Notes: a model not told the origin generated them from the sequence alone. Shown: positions 1-9,615, numbered from the stretch's first letter. The stretch is 63,154 bases of DNA from Candidatus Methanovorans sp. (GCA_020793565.1 DQIP01000235.1:1-63154), one strand, 5' to 3'. Numbers and translations are program-made.

Positions 1-125
1 CCCACCAGATATATTCGCTGAACTTTTCACGTCACGCCTGTATGTGCTTCTGATTTCGAAACAACGAAAACTGGGTATATTAAATTTTGTGAAATCCCTA
101 ATACAATAAAATGATCCACTGCACC

Positions 126-162
126 TGAATTAACCCGGACTGCATAATTTCACAAAATATGC
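126..162 (+). repeat. partial copy of dispersed repeat A
   Basis: The stretch resembles the core of the 62-bp intergenic repeat seen in full at 57589-57712 (core 'ttaactcggactacataat'); here it reads 'ttaacccggactgcataat' followed by an AT-rich part. It lies downstream of the DHH gene. The rest of 1-200 holds no gene that I can see. Confidence 0.5.
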
Positions 163-200
163 ATTACAAAACATGCACACAGAAAAATCATCATCAAGAT

Positions 201-1166
201 CTATAAGATCGACGGATTTTTCTTGTTCTTTAAGATCTCGCATACACGAGTCTTGCACTCAAAAAGAATTGTATCCATATTTGCAATAACATCGATTCCA
301 GCAGCACCCGCATGTCCTCCGCCTGTGCCCTGATAATGTTTGCTGATGTCTTCCATGATCTGTCCAAGATTTACTCCTGCGCTCACAGCATCACGTTTTG
401 CACGTCCACTTACTCGTATTGTATCATCACGGGATGTTCCTACAAGTGCCACATCTGCACCAATATTAACAAGCATTGACGATGCTGATCCTCCAAAAGA
501 ACTTACATTTGACAATACTACCAACCAGTTATTAACGCGCTCGACCTGTGCACGTTTGGCAGATTTGAGCATTGCAATGCGCATTGAGATATCCTGTGGG
601 GTGGCGGCCATCATTTCTAATACTTCAACATATTCAACACTGCTCATTTCTATAATATCTGCCATTGTTTTGAAAGTTGAAGGATTTGCGTGTTTGAAAT
701 GTCCCGTATCAGTTATGATACCTGTCATAAGACCAAGTGCTATCCGCCGCATTATCGGGGCTTCCATAAACTGCAGAACATTAAATACGATCTCTGCTGT
801 AGATGCTGCATTACGGTGCAGGAAAAATTCTGCATTCTCTGTCAGGGCCGTAGTCATATGATGGTCAATAACACAATAATTTGTAAGTTTTATGTCATTT
901 AACTGTGCGCTTGTAGAAGTATCGACAACAACTGTAAAATCGTAATCAAAAGGATCTGGTGTATCTACTACATCAATTTCCAGTTTGTCGATCAGGAGAG
1001 ATGCAACCCGGTTGCTTCCATCAACAAGACCTACAGTACCGCCAATGGCTTCCGATAAGGCAAATGCACTACTAACAGCATCCGGATCAGCATTACGGTG
1101 GCACAAAAATAAAATGTTGTGATAATCCAGAAGCCTGCTATAAAACTCAACTTCATTAACTTGCAT
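201..1166 (-). CDS. DHH/DHHA1 family phosphoesterase (NrnA/RecJ-like)
   Basis: The 321-residue protein has the DHH-family metal motifs in order: HRNADPDAVSS near residue 23, a DTS motif near 85, DHH (VIDHHMTT) near 101, and the C-terminal DHHA1 substrate motif GGGHAGAAG near 283. Members of this family hydrolyse short oligonucleotides, nucleotides such as pAp, or ssDNA using Mn2+. It is the last gene of the exosome superoperon, about 75 bp after prefoldin beta, which fits an RNA-turnover role such as removing oligoribonucleotide ends, but that is inference. The start is preceded by 'agaggt'. The family is clear; the substrate is not. Confidence 0.85.
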   Translation of the reverse strand: MQVNEVEFYSRLLDYHNILFLCHRNADPDAVSSAFALSEAIGGTVGLVDGSNRVASLLIDKLEIDVVDTPDPFDYDFTVVVDTSTSAQLNDIKLTNYCVIDHHMTTALTENAEFFLHRNAASTAEIVFNVLQFMEAPIMRRIALGLMTGIITDTGHFKHANPSTFKTMADIIEMSSVEYVEVLEMMAATPQDISMRIAMLKSAKRAQVERVNNWLVVLSNVSSFGGSASSMLVNIGADVALVGTSRDDTIRVSGRAKRDAVSAGVNLGQIMEDISKHYQGTGGGHAGAAGIDVIANMDTILFECKTRVCEILKNKKNPSIL

Positions 1167-1240
1167 TGATACCTCTGACCATCATTTAAAACAATAGAAA
1201 TGACAATCGCTTTAATTGATGCTCATGGTTATATCAGTAC

Positions 1241-1594
1241 TTATTGTGCCTGGGTTCCCATTGATTGCTGGAGTTGTTCCTGAAGTTGTGTAAAACGTTT
1301 AGAGATGCGCTCTTCCTGTTTGCTGATGGATTGAAGTCTCAATGACAGGGTTTCGCTCTTTTCATTCAACTTTGCAACTGTTTCTTCTTTACTGGATAAT
1401 ACCTGTAATTCTCCAACAGCCCTGTAAATAACAGCATCATCCGCCAATTTCCCAAGTTCTTCAAGTGCAATTTCAGATTCTTTTTTAATATTGTCAATCT
1501 GCCCTTTCTGCGCTGCAATCGCCTGTGCTTGCTGCTGAACTTGCTGCAATTGTGCTAACTGGTTCTGTACCTGTGGGGGTAATTCATTACTCAT
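1241..1594 (-). CDS. pfdB: prefoldin subunit beta
   Basis: The 117-residue protein is mostly coiled coil: an N-terminal helix rich in Q/A (QNQLAQLQQVQQQAQAI), a central hairpin region (VYRAVGELQVLSS-like), and a C-terminal helix with heptads ending in a Gln-rich tail. Length and layout match archaeal prefoldin beta, the 'arms' of the alpha2beta4 chaperone that passes unfolded proteins to the thermosome. In many archaea this gene sits in the same superoperon, next to pcc1, as here. It is translated after pcc1 with a 125-bp gap. Confidence 0.92.
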   Translation of the reverse strand: MSNELPPQVQNQLAQLQQVQQQAQAIAAQKGQIDNIKKESEIALEELGKLADDAVIYRAVGELQVLSSKEETVAKLNEKSETLSLRLQSISKQEERISKRFTQLQEQLQQSMGTQAQ

Positions 1595-1719
1595 TTTATT
1601 TCACCTGAAACTCCAATAATCACTAAAAGGATTTTAATGTTTCTATGAATGACGCGCAAAAAACCAAAATGCTCCTGACATACGTCTAAAACAAATACAT
1701 TGTTAGTAGTCTGGGGTTC

Positions 1720-1971
1720 TCATGTGTGACCAGTGGCCTGTGATATCTCATGTGCGACCTGTATCAGGCGTAGCCATGTATTCAAAGTTGAACGCATAGA
1801 TACGACATCTTCTGCCTCTACAGTTAAAACAAGACTTGAATCACTGTTTGACATTCTAATAATGGATCGGTTAGATACCGGAGTTTCAAGTTCTGGTAAA
1901 ATCGATTGGTAGATCGAATATGCATCGTCCGTTTCAAAAATAAATTCGGCCTTGAACTTCAATCGATTCAC
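1720..1971 (-). CDS. pcc1: KEOPS complex subunit Pcc1
   Basis: The 83-residue protein (NRLKFKAEFIFETDDAYSIYQSILPE... with a C-terminal helix WLRLIQVAHE) has the length and pattern of archaeal Pcc1, the dimerisation subunit of the KEOPS complex that works with Kae1/Bud32/Cgi121 in making t6A37 of ANN-decoding tRNAs. Its start overlaps the Brix gene stop by 4 bp (ATGA), so the two are translationally coupled. The family normally occurs at this exact place between Brix and prefoldin beta. Confidence 0.88.
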   Translation of the reverse strand: MNRLKFKAEFIFETDDAYSIYQSILPELETPVSNRSIIRMSNSDSSLVLTVEAEDVVSMRSTLNTWLRLIQVAHEISQATGHT

Positions 1972-2438
1972 TCCGAAAAATCAAATTTAAGACTTTTGAC
2001 CTTAAGACTAAAAATAAGATGATCCGAATTAGTAAAATCCATCCTATTATCATTAACTATGATACAACGTGGATTGGATGGATCATCTGCACGCTGGAAT
2101 GAGAGGCTTTCGACCAGTGTATCAGCAAGTTTAGACCTACCTACTCCTACAATAACAGGTTCAACTAATTTCAATTTTGAAAACTTTGAATTTTCAGGAT
2201 AGGACACTGTCATGTGAATTGACAGCAAGCAAAGACCATTTCCATCATATATTGCAAGACTTCCAGGATTTCCGTGGAATTCACCGATAATCAGGAAGGG
2301 ACTATTATGTGCAAGGTGTAATACCTCGCCCATGCCCATTTTTCCCCGGTTTACGTACTCGCAGTTAAAAAAGGTAGCTAAATATTTGCACAAAGTGCGA
2401 GTTCTACCGGATGGTTTGCGAGAAGAAGTAATTAACAT
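1968..2438 (-). CDS. Brix domain protein (Imp4-like ribosome biogenesis factor)
   Basis: The ORF track begins at 2516, but that extension runs through the rpoP gene. The ATG at 2438 (MLITSSRKPSGRTRTLCKYL) begins exactly at the conserved Brix N-terminus, 5 bp after the rpoP stop, giving 156 residues, the normal archaeal length. Brix proteins bind rRNA during ribosome assembly; the eukaryotic relatives Imp4, Rpf1/2 and Brx1 act in the nucleolus. The start motif S-S-R-K-P-S-x-R-T-R and the following Cys/Tyr-rich helix are visible. Confidence 0.88.
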   Translation of the reverse strand: MLITSSRKPSGRTRTLCKYLATFFNCEYVNRGKMGMGEVLHLAHNSPFLIIGEFHGNPGSLAIYDGNGLCLLSIHMTVSYPENSKFSKLKLVEPVIVGVGRSKLADTLVESLSFQRADDPSNPRCIIVNDNRMDFTNSDHLIFSLKVKSLKFDFSE

Positions 2439-2443
2439 ACTTC

Positions 2444-2581
2444 TTACTCTGCCTTGACTTGTTTTATTGAGGTCGGTCGCTCTTTTACGATTATCCGATG
2501 CCCACAATACGGACATCGAATTCCAGTATATTCATAATCGATCTCGACATCGCGTTTGCATCGAGTACACTTGTAACCCAT
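2444..2581 (-). CDS. rpoP: DNA-directed RNA polymerase subunit P (Rpo12/RPC10)
   Basis: This 45-residue gene is below the ORF-track cutoff. The reverse strand reads [20 protein letters not shown]... then [14 protein letters not shown] and ends ...QVKAE. The two CxxC knuckles 17 residues apart (CTRC, CPYC) plus the basic [10 protein letters not shown] tail are diagnostic for Rpo12, the small Zn-ribbon subunit of archaeal RNA polymerase. It sits between L37Ae and Brix, 6 bp after the L37Ae stop, its usual place in this superoperon. Confidence 0.95.
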   Translation of the reverse strand: MGYKCTRCKRDVEIDYEYTGIRCPYCGHRIIVKERPTSIKQVKAE

Positions 2582-2587
2582 GATTAC

Positions 2588-2875
2588 CTACTCTAGTACT
2601 TCTGTGGCTTTTTTAACTGTACGTATGACAGTCTGTCCAACCGATGTGGTTGGTAAATATGTTCCACCTGCAAAGGTGTAACCACATTTGCTACATTTCC
2701 ATATTCCTGTGCCAACTCTCTTCACAGTGGGGCGTGCACATTTTGAACACTTGTGCGGCATTCGCATGCGATCTTCAAGATCAGCTATCAATTTTCTGTC
2801 TCTTCTACCGTACCGTGTACCAAATCGACCTGCGGATCGGGATACCCGCCCTTTTCGTGTAAATTTTTTTGCCAT
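2588..2875 (-). CDS. rpl37ae: 50S ribosomal protein L37Ae
   Basis: The track ORF starts at 2893, but the conserved family start is [19 protein letters not shown] at 2875, giving 95 residues. A C4 zinc finger is visible as [22 protein letters not shown]. The N-terminal basic segment and the 'RYGRRDRK' motif are typical of archaeal L37Ae (eL43). It follows Rrp42 by 34 bp in the superoperon and precedes rpoP. Confidence 0.95.
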   Translation of the reverse strand: MAKKFTRKGRVSRSAGRFGTRYGRRDRKLIADLEDRMRMPHKCSKCARPTVKRVGTGIWKCSKCGYTFAGGTYLPTTSVGQTVIRTVKKATEVLE

Positions 2876-2909
2876 AAATAATGTCTCCTTCAATCGTGAA
2901 TCAAATCAA

Positions 2910-3689
2910 CTATATTTTTAAAAGGTGTTCCTCTCGCACCTTTTCAGCCTTTTTGCATGCAATCGTAACTGCTTGTAGCACTTGTTCCTCTGACAGTGCA
3001 CCTTCACCGCTTTTTTGCATTGCACATATCGAGCCGTCCTGATTAGATGTGATCGAGATCCTTGTTTCACAAACAGTCTCTTCATTACGTCCAGGATCTA
3101 CCATTAGCTCTCCGCCGATGTCAACCACTGAAATACACACTGGCATCTCACGGACAGGCATCATGAAATCTTCGCCTTTACCATTACGCTCAGCCGGAAC
3201 TATCGCAGTCATAAGTGCAGCAATCGCACCAAGAGATGCAGCATTTAGAATATTACCGTCATCATTTAGCACATGTACATCTATAAATACCATCCAGACT
3301 TCTTCTCCTTTCGTAATACACAACTTCTTTAAATCAATTGCGCCTGATTCACGAATTCCACGATCCGTCACACGAGCCATTTCAATAGCATTTTCTCGTG
3401 GAGGTCCTGATTCAAAAGTCGGTGATGCAATTGGGTTCAATTCCAGGCTGGTTATAATTACACCAACATCCGGCGAATCCGGAAACGGAGTACCGAGCTG
3501 AACTTTCACACCAACTAAAAGCTGTGTTGCGCCATATTGTACTTTTGCAGATCCTTCAGCTTTATCGATAACATGTGTCTCAAGCGTAATATCCCGAATC
3601 TCATCAAATGCACGACCATCTTCGCGCTGACCTTTGAGCATCAGGTTATAGATATAGTCTTTCTTGAGTTTTGACATCACTTCACTCAT
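2910..3689 (-). CDS. rrp42: exosome complex component Rrp42
   Basis: This is an RNase PH-fold protein of about 259 residues. Rrp42 is the non-catalytic partner of Rrp41 in the hexameric ring of the archaeal exosome, which degrades or A-tails RNA 3' ends. Visible signatures are the N-terminal [14 protein letters not shown] and the mid-region [20 protein letters not shown] prefer the ATG at 3689 ([14 protein letters not shown]) over the track start at 3698: it overlaps the rrp41 stop and has 'ggtgag' 5 bp upstream. Confidence 0.93.
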   Translation of the reverse strand: MSEVMSKLKKDYIYNLMLKGQREDGRAFDEIRDITLETHVIDKAEGSAKVQYGATQLLVGVKVQLGTPFPDSPDVGVIITSLELNPIASPTFESGPPRENAIEMARVTDRGIRESGAIDLKKLCITKGEEVWMVFIDVHVLNDDGNILNAASLGAIAALMTAIVPAERNGKGEDFMMPVREMPVCISVVDIGGELMVDPGRNEETVCETRISITSNQDGSICAMQKSGEGALSEEQVLQAVTIACKKAEKVREEHLLKI

Positions 3690-4809
3690 TTGTCTCACCT
3701 TTTCCTATATCTTCATCAATATTTTCGTCAGGTTCTTTGTCGTTCTCATCATCTTCCATGACCACATTCCCGACATTTTCATTATCTTCTTCGGTCTCGA
3801 TGATTTCAGTTTCAACAACTTCTTCATCATAAGTTTCAACTTCTACCGTTTCATCGTCTTCAGTTTCAACTTCTACCGTTTCATCGTCTTCAGTTTCGAC
3901 TTCAACCGTTTCATCGTCTTCAGTTTCGACTTCAACCGTTTCATCGTCTTCAGTTTCAACTTCAACCGTTTCATCGTCTTCAGTTTCAACTTCTACCATT
4001 TCATCGTCTTCAGTTTCAACAACTTTTTCATTTTCAGCCTTTTCAACTTCAGGTGCCGGTGCTTCGATCACGGCTTCATTTTCAATTTCTTCGGTCTCGG
4101 ACTGACTGAACTTACCTTTAAGTGCTTCGCGCTGGATCTCAAGGATCTGTTTGCATCCTACCTTTACCAGTTCCATTGCTTCTTTGAACTCATCCTGTGT
4201 AAAATTTCCGTCCATCTGGATCAATGTCACATCTCCATCCTGTGTCATTGCAACAGGGAGATCTGCATCACCATAATTATCTTCATCTTTGCCCAGGTCA
4301 AGCACAAGTTTACCATCAACTTTACCAACTGCACATGCCGATACAAGTCCTTTCATTGGAATTCCTGCATCTGCAAGCGCAATGGCTGCTGCATTGATCG
4401 CTGCGGTTCTTGTCCCTGCATCTGCTTGAAGTACTTCAGCAAAAACATCGATTACGGCGCTTGGGTACAAGTGTGTCAGGACAACAGGTTCAAATGCCTC
4501 ACGGCTTACCTTTGAGATCTCAGTACTGCGCCTGTTCGGACCAGGACGGATCCTGTCTTCTACCGAGAACGCAGCCATATTATATCTATATCTTACAATT
4601 GCAGTGTCAGGTCGCTGCATCCTGCGTGGATGTAGTTCTCTTGGTCCAAAAACACCTGCCAATACCTTATTGTTGCCCCATTCAAGATAACAGGAACCAT
4701 CAGCCCTTGAAAGAACTCCGACCTCAATTTTCATAGGTCTTATCTCATCGACACGTCTTCCATCAAGACGCAAACCGTTTTCGTCAAAAAACTTCTCTGG
4801 TTTACTCAT
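3682..4809 (-). CDS. rrp41: exosome complex component Rrp41, with repetitive acidic tail
   Basis: Residues 1-~240 are a standard RNase PH domain: [11 protein letters not shown] near the N-terminus, the phosphate-site RRSTEISKV region, and the catalytic acidic segment [13 protein letters not shown]. This is the catalytic subunit of the phosphorolytic exosome ring. The family is normally about 240-250 residues; this protein has 375. The extra ~125 residues are strongly acidic and include six decapeptide copies of the type [10 protein letters not shown] encoded by 30-bp DNA repeats. Such a tail is probably disordered and may vary among strains. It is followed with overlap by rrp42. Confidence 0.93.
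   Translation of the reverse strand: MSKPEKFFDENGLRLDGRRVDEIRPMKIEVGVLSRADGSCYLEWGNNKVLAGVFGPRELHPRRMQRPDTAIVRYRYNMAAFSVEDRIRPGPNRRSTEISKVSREAFEPVVLTHLYPSAVIDVFAEVLQADAGTRTAAINAAAIALADAGIPMKGLVSACAVGKVDGKLVLDLGKDEDNYGDADLPVAMTQDGDVTLIQMDGNFTQDEFKEAMELVKVGCKQILEIQREALKGKFSQSETEEIENEAVIEAPAPEVEKAENEKVVETEDDEMVEVETEDDETVEVETEDDETVEVETEDDETVEVETEDDETVEVETEDDETVEVETYDEEVVETEIIETEEDNENVGNVVMEDDENDKEPDENIDEDIGKGETNE
3841..4020. repeat. 30-bp tandem repeat inside rrp41 (6 units)
   Basis: There are six consecutive 30-bp units of the form 'ttctaccgtttcatcgtctt...', each differing by at most a few bases. They encode the acidic decapeptides of the Rrp41 tail on the minus strand. The period is a multiple of three, so copy-number change keeps frame. 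Confidence 0.95.
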
Positions 4810-4893
4810 AATCTACTCTCCAAATTTAAACTTAAATTTAAATGTACTTGTTTCTCTCATTCTTCCTTGAATCTTCTGTCCTGACATGAGATA

Positions 4894-5673
4894 TTATTCA
4901 TCTTCAGGATCTAACAACATGTCGATCTTTCTGGATGTGTCTTCAGGCACTTTCTCTTCCGTATCATTTGCCTGTGTATCATCTGCATCTTCTGCTGATG
5001 TACTTACCACAGTATCGACATCGTTTTCATTTCTAAAAAACTTAAAGACCATTTCAGTTAATCCGGAAACATTTGAATTGCGTGATATTATGTCGATTGC
5101 TTTGCCAAGACGATCCATATCATTGTCCTTTCCATTGATCCAGACCCTACCATTTTGTCCGACAAATATCTCGCAATTCGTTTCTTTCTGTAACATTGTG
5201 ATCATAGAACCACTGTGCCCGATAAGCCGTGGTACTTTTGTTGGCATGATCGTGATGATCCTGCCATAGTTGATGGCTCGCAATCCTCTCTCACGCATGG
5301 TAAGTTCGACTTTCATGGCTGTATTCACATCTTTAATGCGAATGATAACAGAGTCCCCTACATTCATGATACCCCTCATTTGTGCAGAATCCACTCTTCT
5401 TGGGAATTCTGATACATGAAGAAGCCCATCATAAGCAGAACCGAGTTCAAATATCCAGTTCGAAGGAGTCACTACTATTACAGTTCCGATAACCAGGTCG
5501 TTTCGGGAAGGAATATATTTTCCGGAAAAAGGCAACACATTAATTCTTTTCTTGTCATTTAATATTCCATATAATAGTGAATATACCTTTCCATCGTCAA
5601 TGTATGTTCCTGATCCTGCATTTTTGACATTATTTGATATAAATTGACCAGGGATAACTATTTTTTTATTCAT
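4894..5673 (-). CDS. rrp4: exosome complex RNA-binding component Rrp4
   Basis: The 259-residue protein has the three-domain layout of Rrp4, the cap subunit of the archaeal exosome: an N-terminal domain with IVIPGQFIS, an S1 domain (residues ~65-145, with VVVTPSNWIFELGSAYDGLLHVSEF), and a KH domain (~150-210, with VPRLIGHSGSMITML, where the usual GxxG loop reads GHSG). The last ~40 residues are acidic (EDADDTQANDTEE...). It precedes rrp41 by 84 bp and follows SBDS by 12 bp. Confidence 0.93.
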   Translation of the reverse strand: MNKKIVIPGQFISNNVKNAGSGTYIDDGKVYSLLYGILNDKKRINVLPFSGKYIPSRNDLVIGTVIVVTPSNWIFELGSAYDGLLHVSEFPRRVDSAQMRGIMNVGDSVIIRIKDVNTAMKVELTMRERGLRAINYGRIITIMPTKVPRLIGHSGSMITMLQKETNCEIFVGQNGRVWINGKDNDMDRLGKAIDIISRNSNVSGLTEMVFKFFRNENDVDTVVSTSAEDADDTQANDTEEKVPEDTSRKIDMLLDPEDE

Positions 5674-5685
5674 TCTACTGTCCTC

Positions 5686-6387
5686 TTATAAGAGTTTGGT
5701 TTCAGCATCACCTTTTGTCAGGTGATTAATAAGACCATAAAAATCATTTTGCAATCCTGCCGGAATCTTTACAACTGCAACCCATGAGCCGTCATTTTGC
5801 CACTCCTGTTTTTGCAGTGCACCAAAACTTGCGATATCGCCGTATGCTTTTGCTGCATACTCAGCAGGTATTTTAATGGCAATATTTACTTCTTCAAAGC
5901 GGATTGGAATGATCGGACGTATCGCTTTCATTACGATAGTGACCTGATTATCCACACTTTTTAAAGGGTCAATGTGTACTTTTGCTTCTTCCATTGCCTT
6001 TTCGATCCGTGCAGGCGGATGCGGTGTCCTTGTTTGTGGGTTGATCGCATTCTGTGCAATAGTGCTTATAACTTGTCTGGTTTTCTCTTCAAGAATGTGT
6101 TTTCTCTGCTCTTTTGTAAGCTGTAATTCCCCATGTTGAATAATATTGGCAGCTATCTCAAATATGTCACTTGTACCAAACACTTTGACAAGGTCCGATT
6201 CTGCAATATGATCGCCCCTACTTACATCCTCAAATATGGATTCCACAGCAAGAATATCTTCGATCTTGACATCTTCGCCTCTTTTGGATGCAAATGCCCC
6301 GTCAGGATCGACAGCGACTTCAAAATGCTTTCCACCTTTCTTAAGTCTCGCAGTTACAGAATCATCGAGAGATACCATTCTTGACAC
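5686..6387 (-). CDS. sdo1: SBDS/Sdo1 ribosome maturation protein
   Basis: The 233-residue protein shows the SBDS three-domain pattern: N-terminal FYSH domain (SLDDSVTARLKKGGKHFEVAVDPDGA...), a helical middle domain containing TRQVISTIAQNAINPQTRTPHPPARIEKAM, and a C-terminal ferredoxin-like domain. The NP(Q)T-x-PHPxxRIExAM motif is highly diagnostic. SBDS with elongation factor-like GTPases removes the anti-association factor aIF6 from the large subunit in eukaryotes; the archaeal role is taken as equivalent. It lies upstream of rrp4 as in most archaea. Confidence 0.95.
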   Translation of the reverse strand: MSRMVSLDDSVTARLKKGGKHFEVAVDPDGAFASKRGEDVKIEDILAVESIFEDVSRGDHIAESDLVKVFGTSDIFEIAANIIQHGELQLTKEQRKHILEEKTRQVISTIAQNAINPQTRTPHPPARIEKAMEEAKVHIDPLKSVDNQVTIVMKAIRPIIPIRFEEVNIAIKIPAEYAAKAYGDIASFGALQKQEWQNDGSWVAVVKIPAGLQNDFYGLINHLTKGDAETKLL

Positions 6388-6446
6388 CTTCTTTTATATG
6401 AAAATATAATTTTATACTTTAGTGATGTTTAATCTCAGGTTATGAG

Positions 6447-7298
6447 TTACTTTTCATCCTGATCATCGGATTCGTTTTCATTCTCTTCATCAGTTTCTTC
6501 TGTATCCGATTCGTCTTCTTCACTCTCTTTATCAATTTCTTCTGTATCCGATTCGTCTTCTTCACTCTCTTTATGCATTTCATGAATCCGGAATACATAG
6601 GATTCCACTTCTTCAGGTGTGAGTTTCCTAAACTGCCTGCCCTCAAGCGTCACCGTTCCAACTTCAAGGGTCGTAGCATCAAGTTTTCCTTCTGTAGCAT
6701 TGAAAAGTGCATCCATAGCAAGTATGATTGCGGAGTCAATATTCATGTTCTCATCATAATCAGTTTCAAACACTTCCACGACTGCATTCCTGCCTGCTCC
6801 GATGGCTGTAGCTTTGTATTCTAATAGTGCCCCGCTTGGGTCGGTCTCGAACAATCTTGGGCTGTGATCATCAACACCCGCTATCAAAAGGGCTGTTCCG
6901 TAAGGGCGGACACCGCCGTATTGTGTATATGTTTGCTTGTGGTCACATATCTTCTTTGCAAGAACCTCAACACCGATCGGTTCATCGTATGATACCCTAT
7001 TGATCTGGGATTCAACCCTTGACCTGTCAACAAGTGCCCGTGCATCGGCAACAAGACCTGATGTAGCAGCACCAATGTGATTATCGATCTGGAATATCTT
7101 TTCAATTGATTCGGTTTCAATAAGCCTGCTTGTAATCCTTTTGTCAACCAGCAGTACTACTCCTTCTTTTGCTTTCACTCCAACTGCTGTTGTGCCTCGC
7201 TTTACCGCTTCCCTGGCATATTCGACTTGGAAAAGCCTGCCATCAGGACTAAAAACCGTGATTGCCCTGTCATACCCCATTTGTGGTGCCATTTGCAT
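6447..7298 (-). CDS. psmA: proteasome subunit alpha, with acidic repeat tail
   Basis: The N-terminus [20 protein letters not shown] and [17 protein letters not shown] are the classic alpha-subunit signature (gate region and PROTEASOME_A motif). Alpha subunits form the outer rings of the 20S core and gate substrate entry. At 283 residues it exceeds the usual ~245; the extra C-terminal ~40 residues are nearly all D/E/S/T and include two copies of a 14-residue unit ([14 protein letters not shown] type) from a 42-bp DNA repeat. The HbYX-type contacts of the regulatory particle involve alpha pockets, so the tail may sit near the ring surface (inference). Start chosen from 'aggagatg' upstream. Confidence 0.95.
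   Translation of the reverse strand: MQMAPQMGYDRAITVFSPDGRLFQVEYAREAVKRGTTAVGVKAKEGVVLLVDKRITSRLIETESIEKIFQIDNHIGAATSGLVADARALVDRSRVESQINRVSYDEPIGVEVLAKKICDHKQTYTQYGGVRPYGTALLIAGVDDHSPRLFETDPSGALLEYKATAIGAGRNAVVEVFETDYDENMNIDSAIILAMDALFNATEGKLDATTLEVGTVTLEGRQFRKLTPEEVESYVFRIHEMHKESEEDESDTEEIDKESEEDESDTEETDEENENESDDQDEK
6494..6577. repeat. 42-bp tandem repeat in psmA tail (2 units)
   Basis: There are two nearly identical 42-bp units starting 'tttcttctgtatccgattcg'; they encode the repeated acidic 14-mer at the C-terminus of PsmA and keep the reading frame. Confidence 0.9.
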
Positions 7299-7438
7299 GC
7301 TAAATTCATCTCCTGTTAATGTTAAATTGATATGTGATTACGACTGAGACTACACTTAAATTAACGCGTACAACGTACAATATTGGTACTGTATAGTCTT
7401 TCCTCATTTATATGTGATTGCTCTATTGCTGTATTTTC

Positions 7439-7801
7439 CTATTCGATACCTTCATTGGTAAATACTTCTATTCCTTCTAAATACTTTTCTGTTGCACCCG
7501 CAATTGTACCGGATATTCCGAGTATGTGCATTAAAACCCTCTTGCCACTTATATGTGTAATAGTGGTAACAGCAGCACGTGTCAGCCCGGTTTTTTTGTG
7601 CGCACATCGAATTATACCTTTTGAATCTTCAAATGTAAGAAGGCGTATGCCGCATTCACTTGAACCTACATCCCCGATAAGGGAACCCACACACGAGAAC
7701 ATCTCACGCAAAAGTTCCTCTCTTGTGACTTCATGTTCACAGATAAGTTCAAAGGCAAGATAGCGTTTTTTGTCACGCAATGTAGGCGGAAGTATCTTCA
7801 A
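7439..7801 (-). CDS. rnp2: ribonuclease P protein component 2 (Pop5)
   Basis: The 120-residue protein begins MKILPPTLRDKKRYLAFELI, the typical Pop5 start, and keeps the RRM-like fold pattern with GIIRCAHKKTGLTRAAV in the second half. Pop5 pairs with Rpp30 to activate the catalytic domain of RNase P RNA in tRNA 5' processing. Its start overlaps the rnp3 stop by 4 bp. The 140 bp to psmA hold no gene and may carry an internal promoter. Confidence 0.92.
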   Translation of the reverse strand: MKILPPTLRDKKRYLAFELICEHEVTREELLREMFSCVGSLIGDVGSSECGIRLLTFEDSKGIIRCAHKKTGLTRAAVTTITHISGKRVLMHILGISGTIAGATEKYLEGIEVFTNEGIE

Positions 7802-8574
7802 TTTGACACACCTGCCTCTTCCGGTTCACTATCTATATTATCTATATCGATACTACTATCTTTACTGTTTACTTCTTCTATGATCTCTTCTACCCCTTCC
7901 CGAATGAATCCTGGTCCAGGCCTGTTTCTTGCTATGATCCCTGCCGGAACAGTTGAAATCGCTGATATGGCTTCATCTTTTTCCATACCGAACAGCCCGG
8001 CAAGTGCTATCATTTCCCATGGTGCACGGAGATCGAAGTATGATGCTGCATTGCTTGTAAGTATCATTGGAACGTCAAATTTCCGTGCAATTTCAACATT
8101 CTTCCTGAAATATGAAAGTGTATGCACTCTTCGCCCACCTCGACCTTTGAATACCGAATCAAGATTGAACTCTATGGCTACATTATTCTCACTTGCCGAT
8201 TTTGCAAGAATATGATTCAATCCGCTGTCTTTTGGTGTACATGGATGCGCAAGTATGTCCACATTCCTGTTTTCTACTGCAGCACGGTTGATGTTCTCGT
8301 TTCCTCCATGGATGACAAGGACATCCACATTCCTGCGGTATTTTCCAATTAGTCCATGAAGTTTTGAAGGATTATTAGATACTACCTCAATACCCTTGAA
8401 CACTTCAAAACCATTCGATTTAAATCCTGTCGGTTTTGATTCTATGTTGGAATGGTTAGTTATTGCAATTCCGGCATAGCCAAAATGTTTTGCAAGAATG
8501 GATGTTTGTTGTGGTGTATTCTTACCATCCGGTATGGAATGAACATTCATGTCATAGAATTTTGGTTTAACCAA
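7798..8574 (-). CDS. rnp3: ribonuclease P protein component 3 (Rpp30)
   Basis: The 258-residue protein is a PHP-like TIM barrel: FYDMNVHSIPDG at the start, ITNHSN, DVLVIHGGN, DILAHPC, and AIEFNLDSVFKGRGGRRVHTLSYF. These are the family hallmarks. It forms the Pop5-Rpp30 tetramer of RNase P. The last ~25 residues are acidic (SSIDIDNIDSEPEEAG), like the tails of neighbouring gene products. It overlaps the upstream gene by 8 bp. Confidence 0.92.
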   Translation of the reverse strand: MVKPKFYDMNVHSIPDGKNTPQQTSILAKHFGYAGIAITNHSNIESKPTGFKSNGFEVFKGIEVVSNNPSKLHGLIGKYRRNVDVLVIHGGNENINRAAVENRNVDILAHPCTPKDSGLNHILAKSASENNVAIEFNLDSVFKGRGGRRVHTLSYFRKNVEIARKFDVPMILTSNAASYFDLRAPWEMIALAGLFGMEKDEAISAISTVPAGIIARNRPGPGFIREGVEEIIEEVNSKDSSIDIDNIDSEPEEAGVSN

Positions 8575-9028
8575 ATAATTCCTCCACGATCTTCCCGGCT
8601 TGTTTTCGGTTCTTCGGGTATGTGGTGATCTTGGCTTTTACTATGATCGCATCCGAGGAAGAACTGAGCTTTACTTTATTCATATAAGCTGCCTGCTTAT
8701 CGAGCCTGAAATGAAAAAGTTGTTCATCATCCAGACGGTCTGACATCTCACTACGAAGTAATTTTACATCCTCGGGATGCATGTTCTCCCGAATAAAACT
8801 TGCAAATGCAAGACAATCCTGTTTGCGTGTGATCTGCGCACTTAATGTTGTGATCGGGTTCTGGTAATACCCATTAACATTAGTTATCTCAACAATGTTG
8901 TCTGTATTTTCATCTATTATTTTAGATTTAGATGCCGAATTCAGTAAAAAAAAATCCAGGGCACTTCTAACCCTGAATTGATCTTCTGTTGAGTGCGCGT
9001 TTACACGCAAAATTATATTGTGTATCAC
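8567..9028 (-). CDS. COG1325-type RNA-binding protein, predicted exosome-associated
   Basis: The 153-residue protein begins [28 protein letters not shown] and matches the archaeal family of L5/ferredoxin-like fold RNA-binding proteins found between L15e and rnp3 in the exosome superoperon. Its precise function is not established; association with exosome or RNase P has been predicted from context. It is coupled to both neighbours by 4-8 bp overlaps. Confidence 0.8.
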   Translation of the reverse strand: MIHNIILRVNAHSTEDQFRVRSALDFFLLNSASKSKIIDENTDNIVEITNVNGYYQNPITTLSAQITRKQDCLAFASFIRENMHPEDVKLLRSEMSDRLDDEQLFHFRLDKQAAYMNKVKLSSSSDAIIVKAKITTYPKNRKQAGKIVEELFG

Positions 9029-9615
9029 TTGCCCCGGTTCAGGTTTGACCTGATGCTTGGTCTGGTCTTTTCCGTACCCTTTCCACGTGTCATCATACCG
9101 CGACCTTTCTTGCCTGCGCTGGTTTTTCCGCGGAACACACGTCCCTTCTCAGTGTTTGCGCATATCCAGTTAAGGTTCTTGTCACTTTTGATGACAGGAT
9201 GATTTGGATCTACAAGAATTACTTCGTACCACTTGGATCTACCATCATCGCCTACCCAGTAGGAGTTCAGGACTTCCATGTTAGGATATTTTCTGGCTGC
9301 ACGCTCTTCAGATATCCTCTGAATGCTCATACCGGAGGTTATCTTATTCTTGCCCATACGCTGTGTACGTCTTCCACGCACGTATCTTGATTTTCTCATT
9401 CCACCACGGCGAACCTTTGCACGCACGACAATAATGCCCTGTTTTGCTTTGTAACCAAGTGTTCGTGCCCGGTCAATACGTGTTGGGCGTCTTATCCTTG
9501 TAACAGACCCTTCTTTTCTCCATGACTGGAGTCTTTCCCATCTAAAACCGCGCACGTAAGTCTCATGCGGTTTTTTCCATGCGTCCCTGATATATCCATA
9601 AAACGATTTAGACAA
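9025..9615 (-). CDS. rpl15e: 50S ribosomal protein L15e
   Basis: The 196-residue protein [30 protein letters not shown] has the L15e N-terminus and the very basic [29 protein letters not shown] tail; it binds 23S rRNA. The start codon is TTG, supported by 'aggtga' 6 bp upstream and by the family N-terminus. It is the first gene of the leftward superoperon. Confidence 0.95.
   Translation of the reverse strand: MSKSFYGYIRDAWKKPHETYVRGFRWERLQSWRKEGSVTRIRRPTRIDRARTLGYKAKQGIIVVRAKVRRGGMRKSRYVRGRRTQRMGKNKITSGMSIQRISEERAARKYPNMEVLNSYWVGDDGRSKWYEVILVDPNHPVIKSDKNLNWICANTEKGRVFRGKTSAGKKGRGMMTRGKGTEKTRPSIRSNLNRGK

Noticed and set aside
3841-4020. possible CRISPR-like array
   Set aside because: The units are contiguous 30-mers without spacers and encode an in-frame acidic tail.
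3664-4515. 283-residue plus-strand ORF rich in F/N/R repeats
   Set aside because: It is the antisense shadow of the rrp41 tail repeats; the rrp41 frame is clearly the real one.
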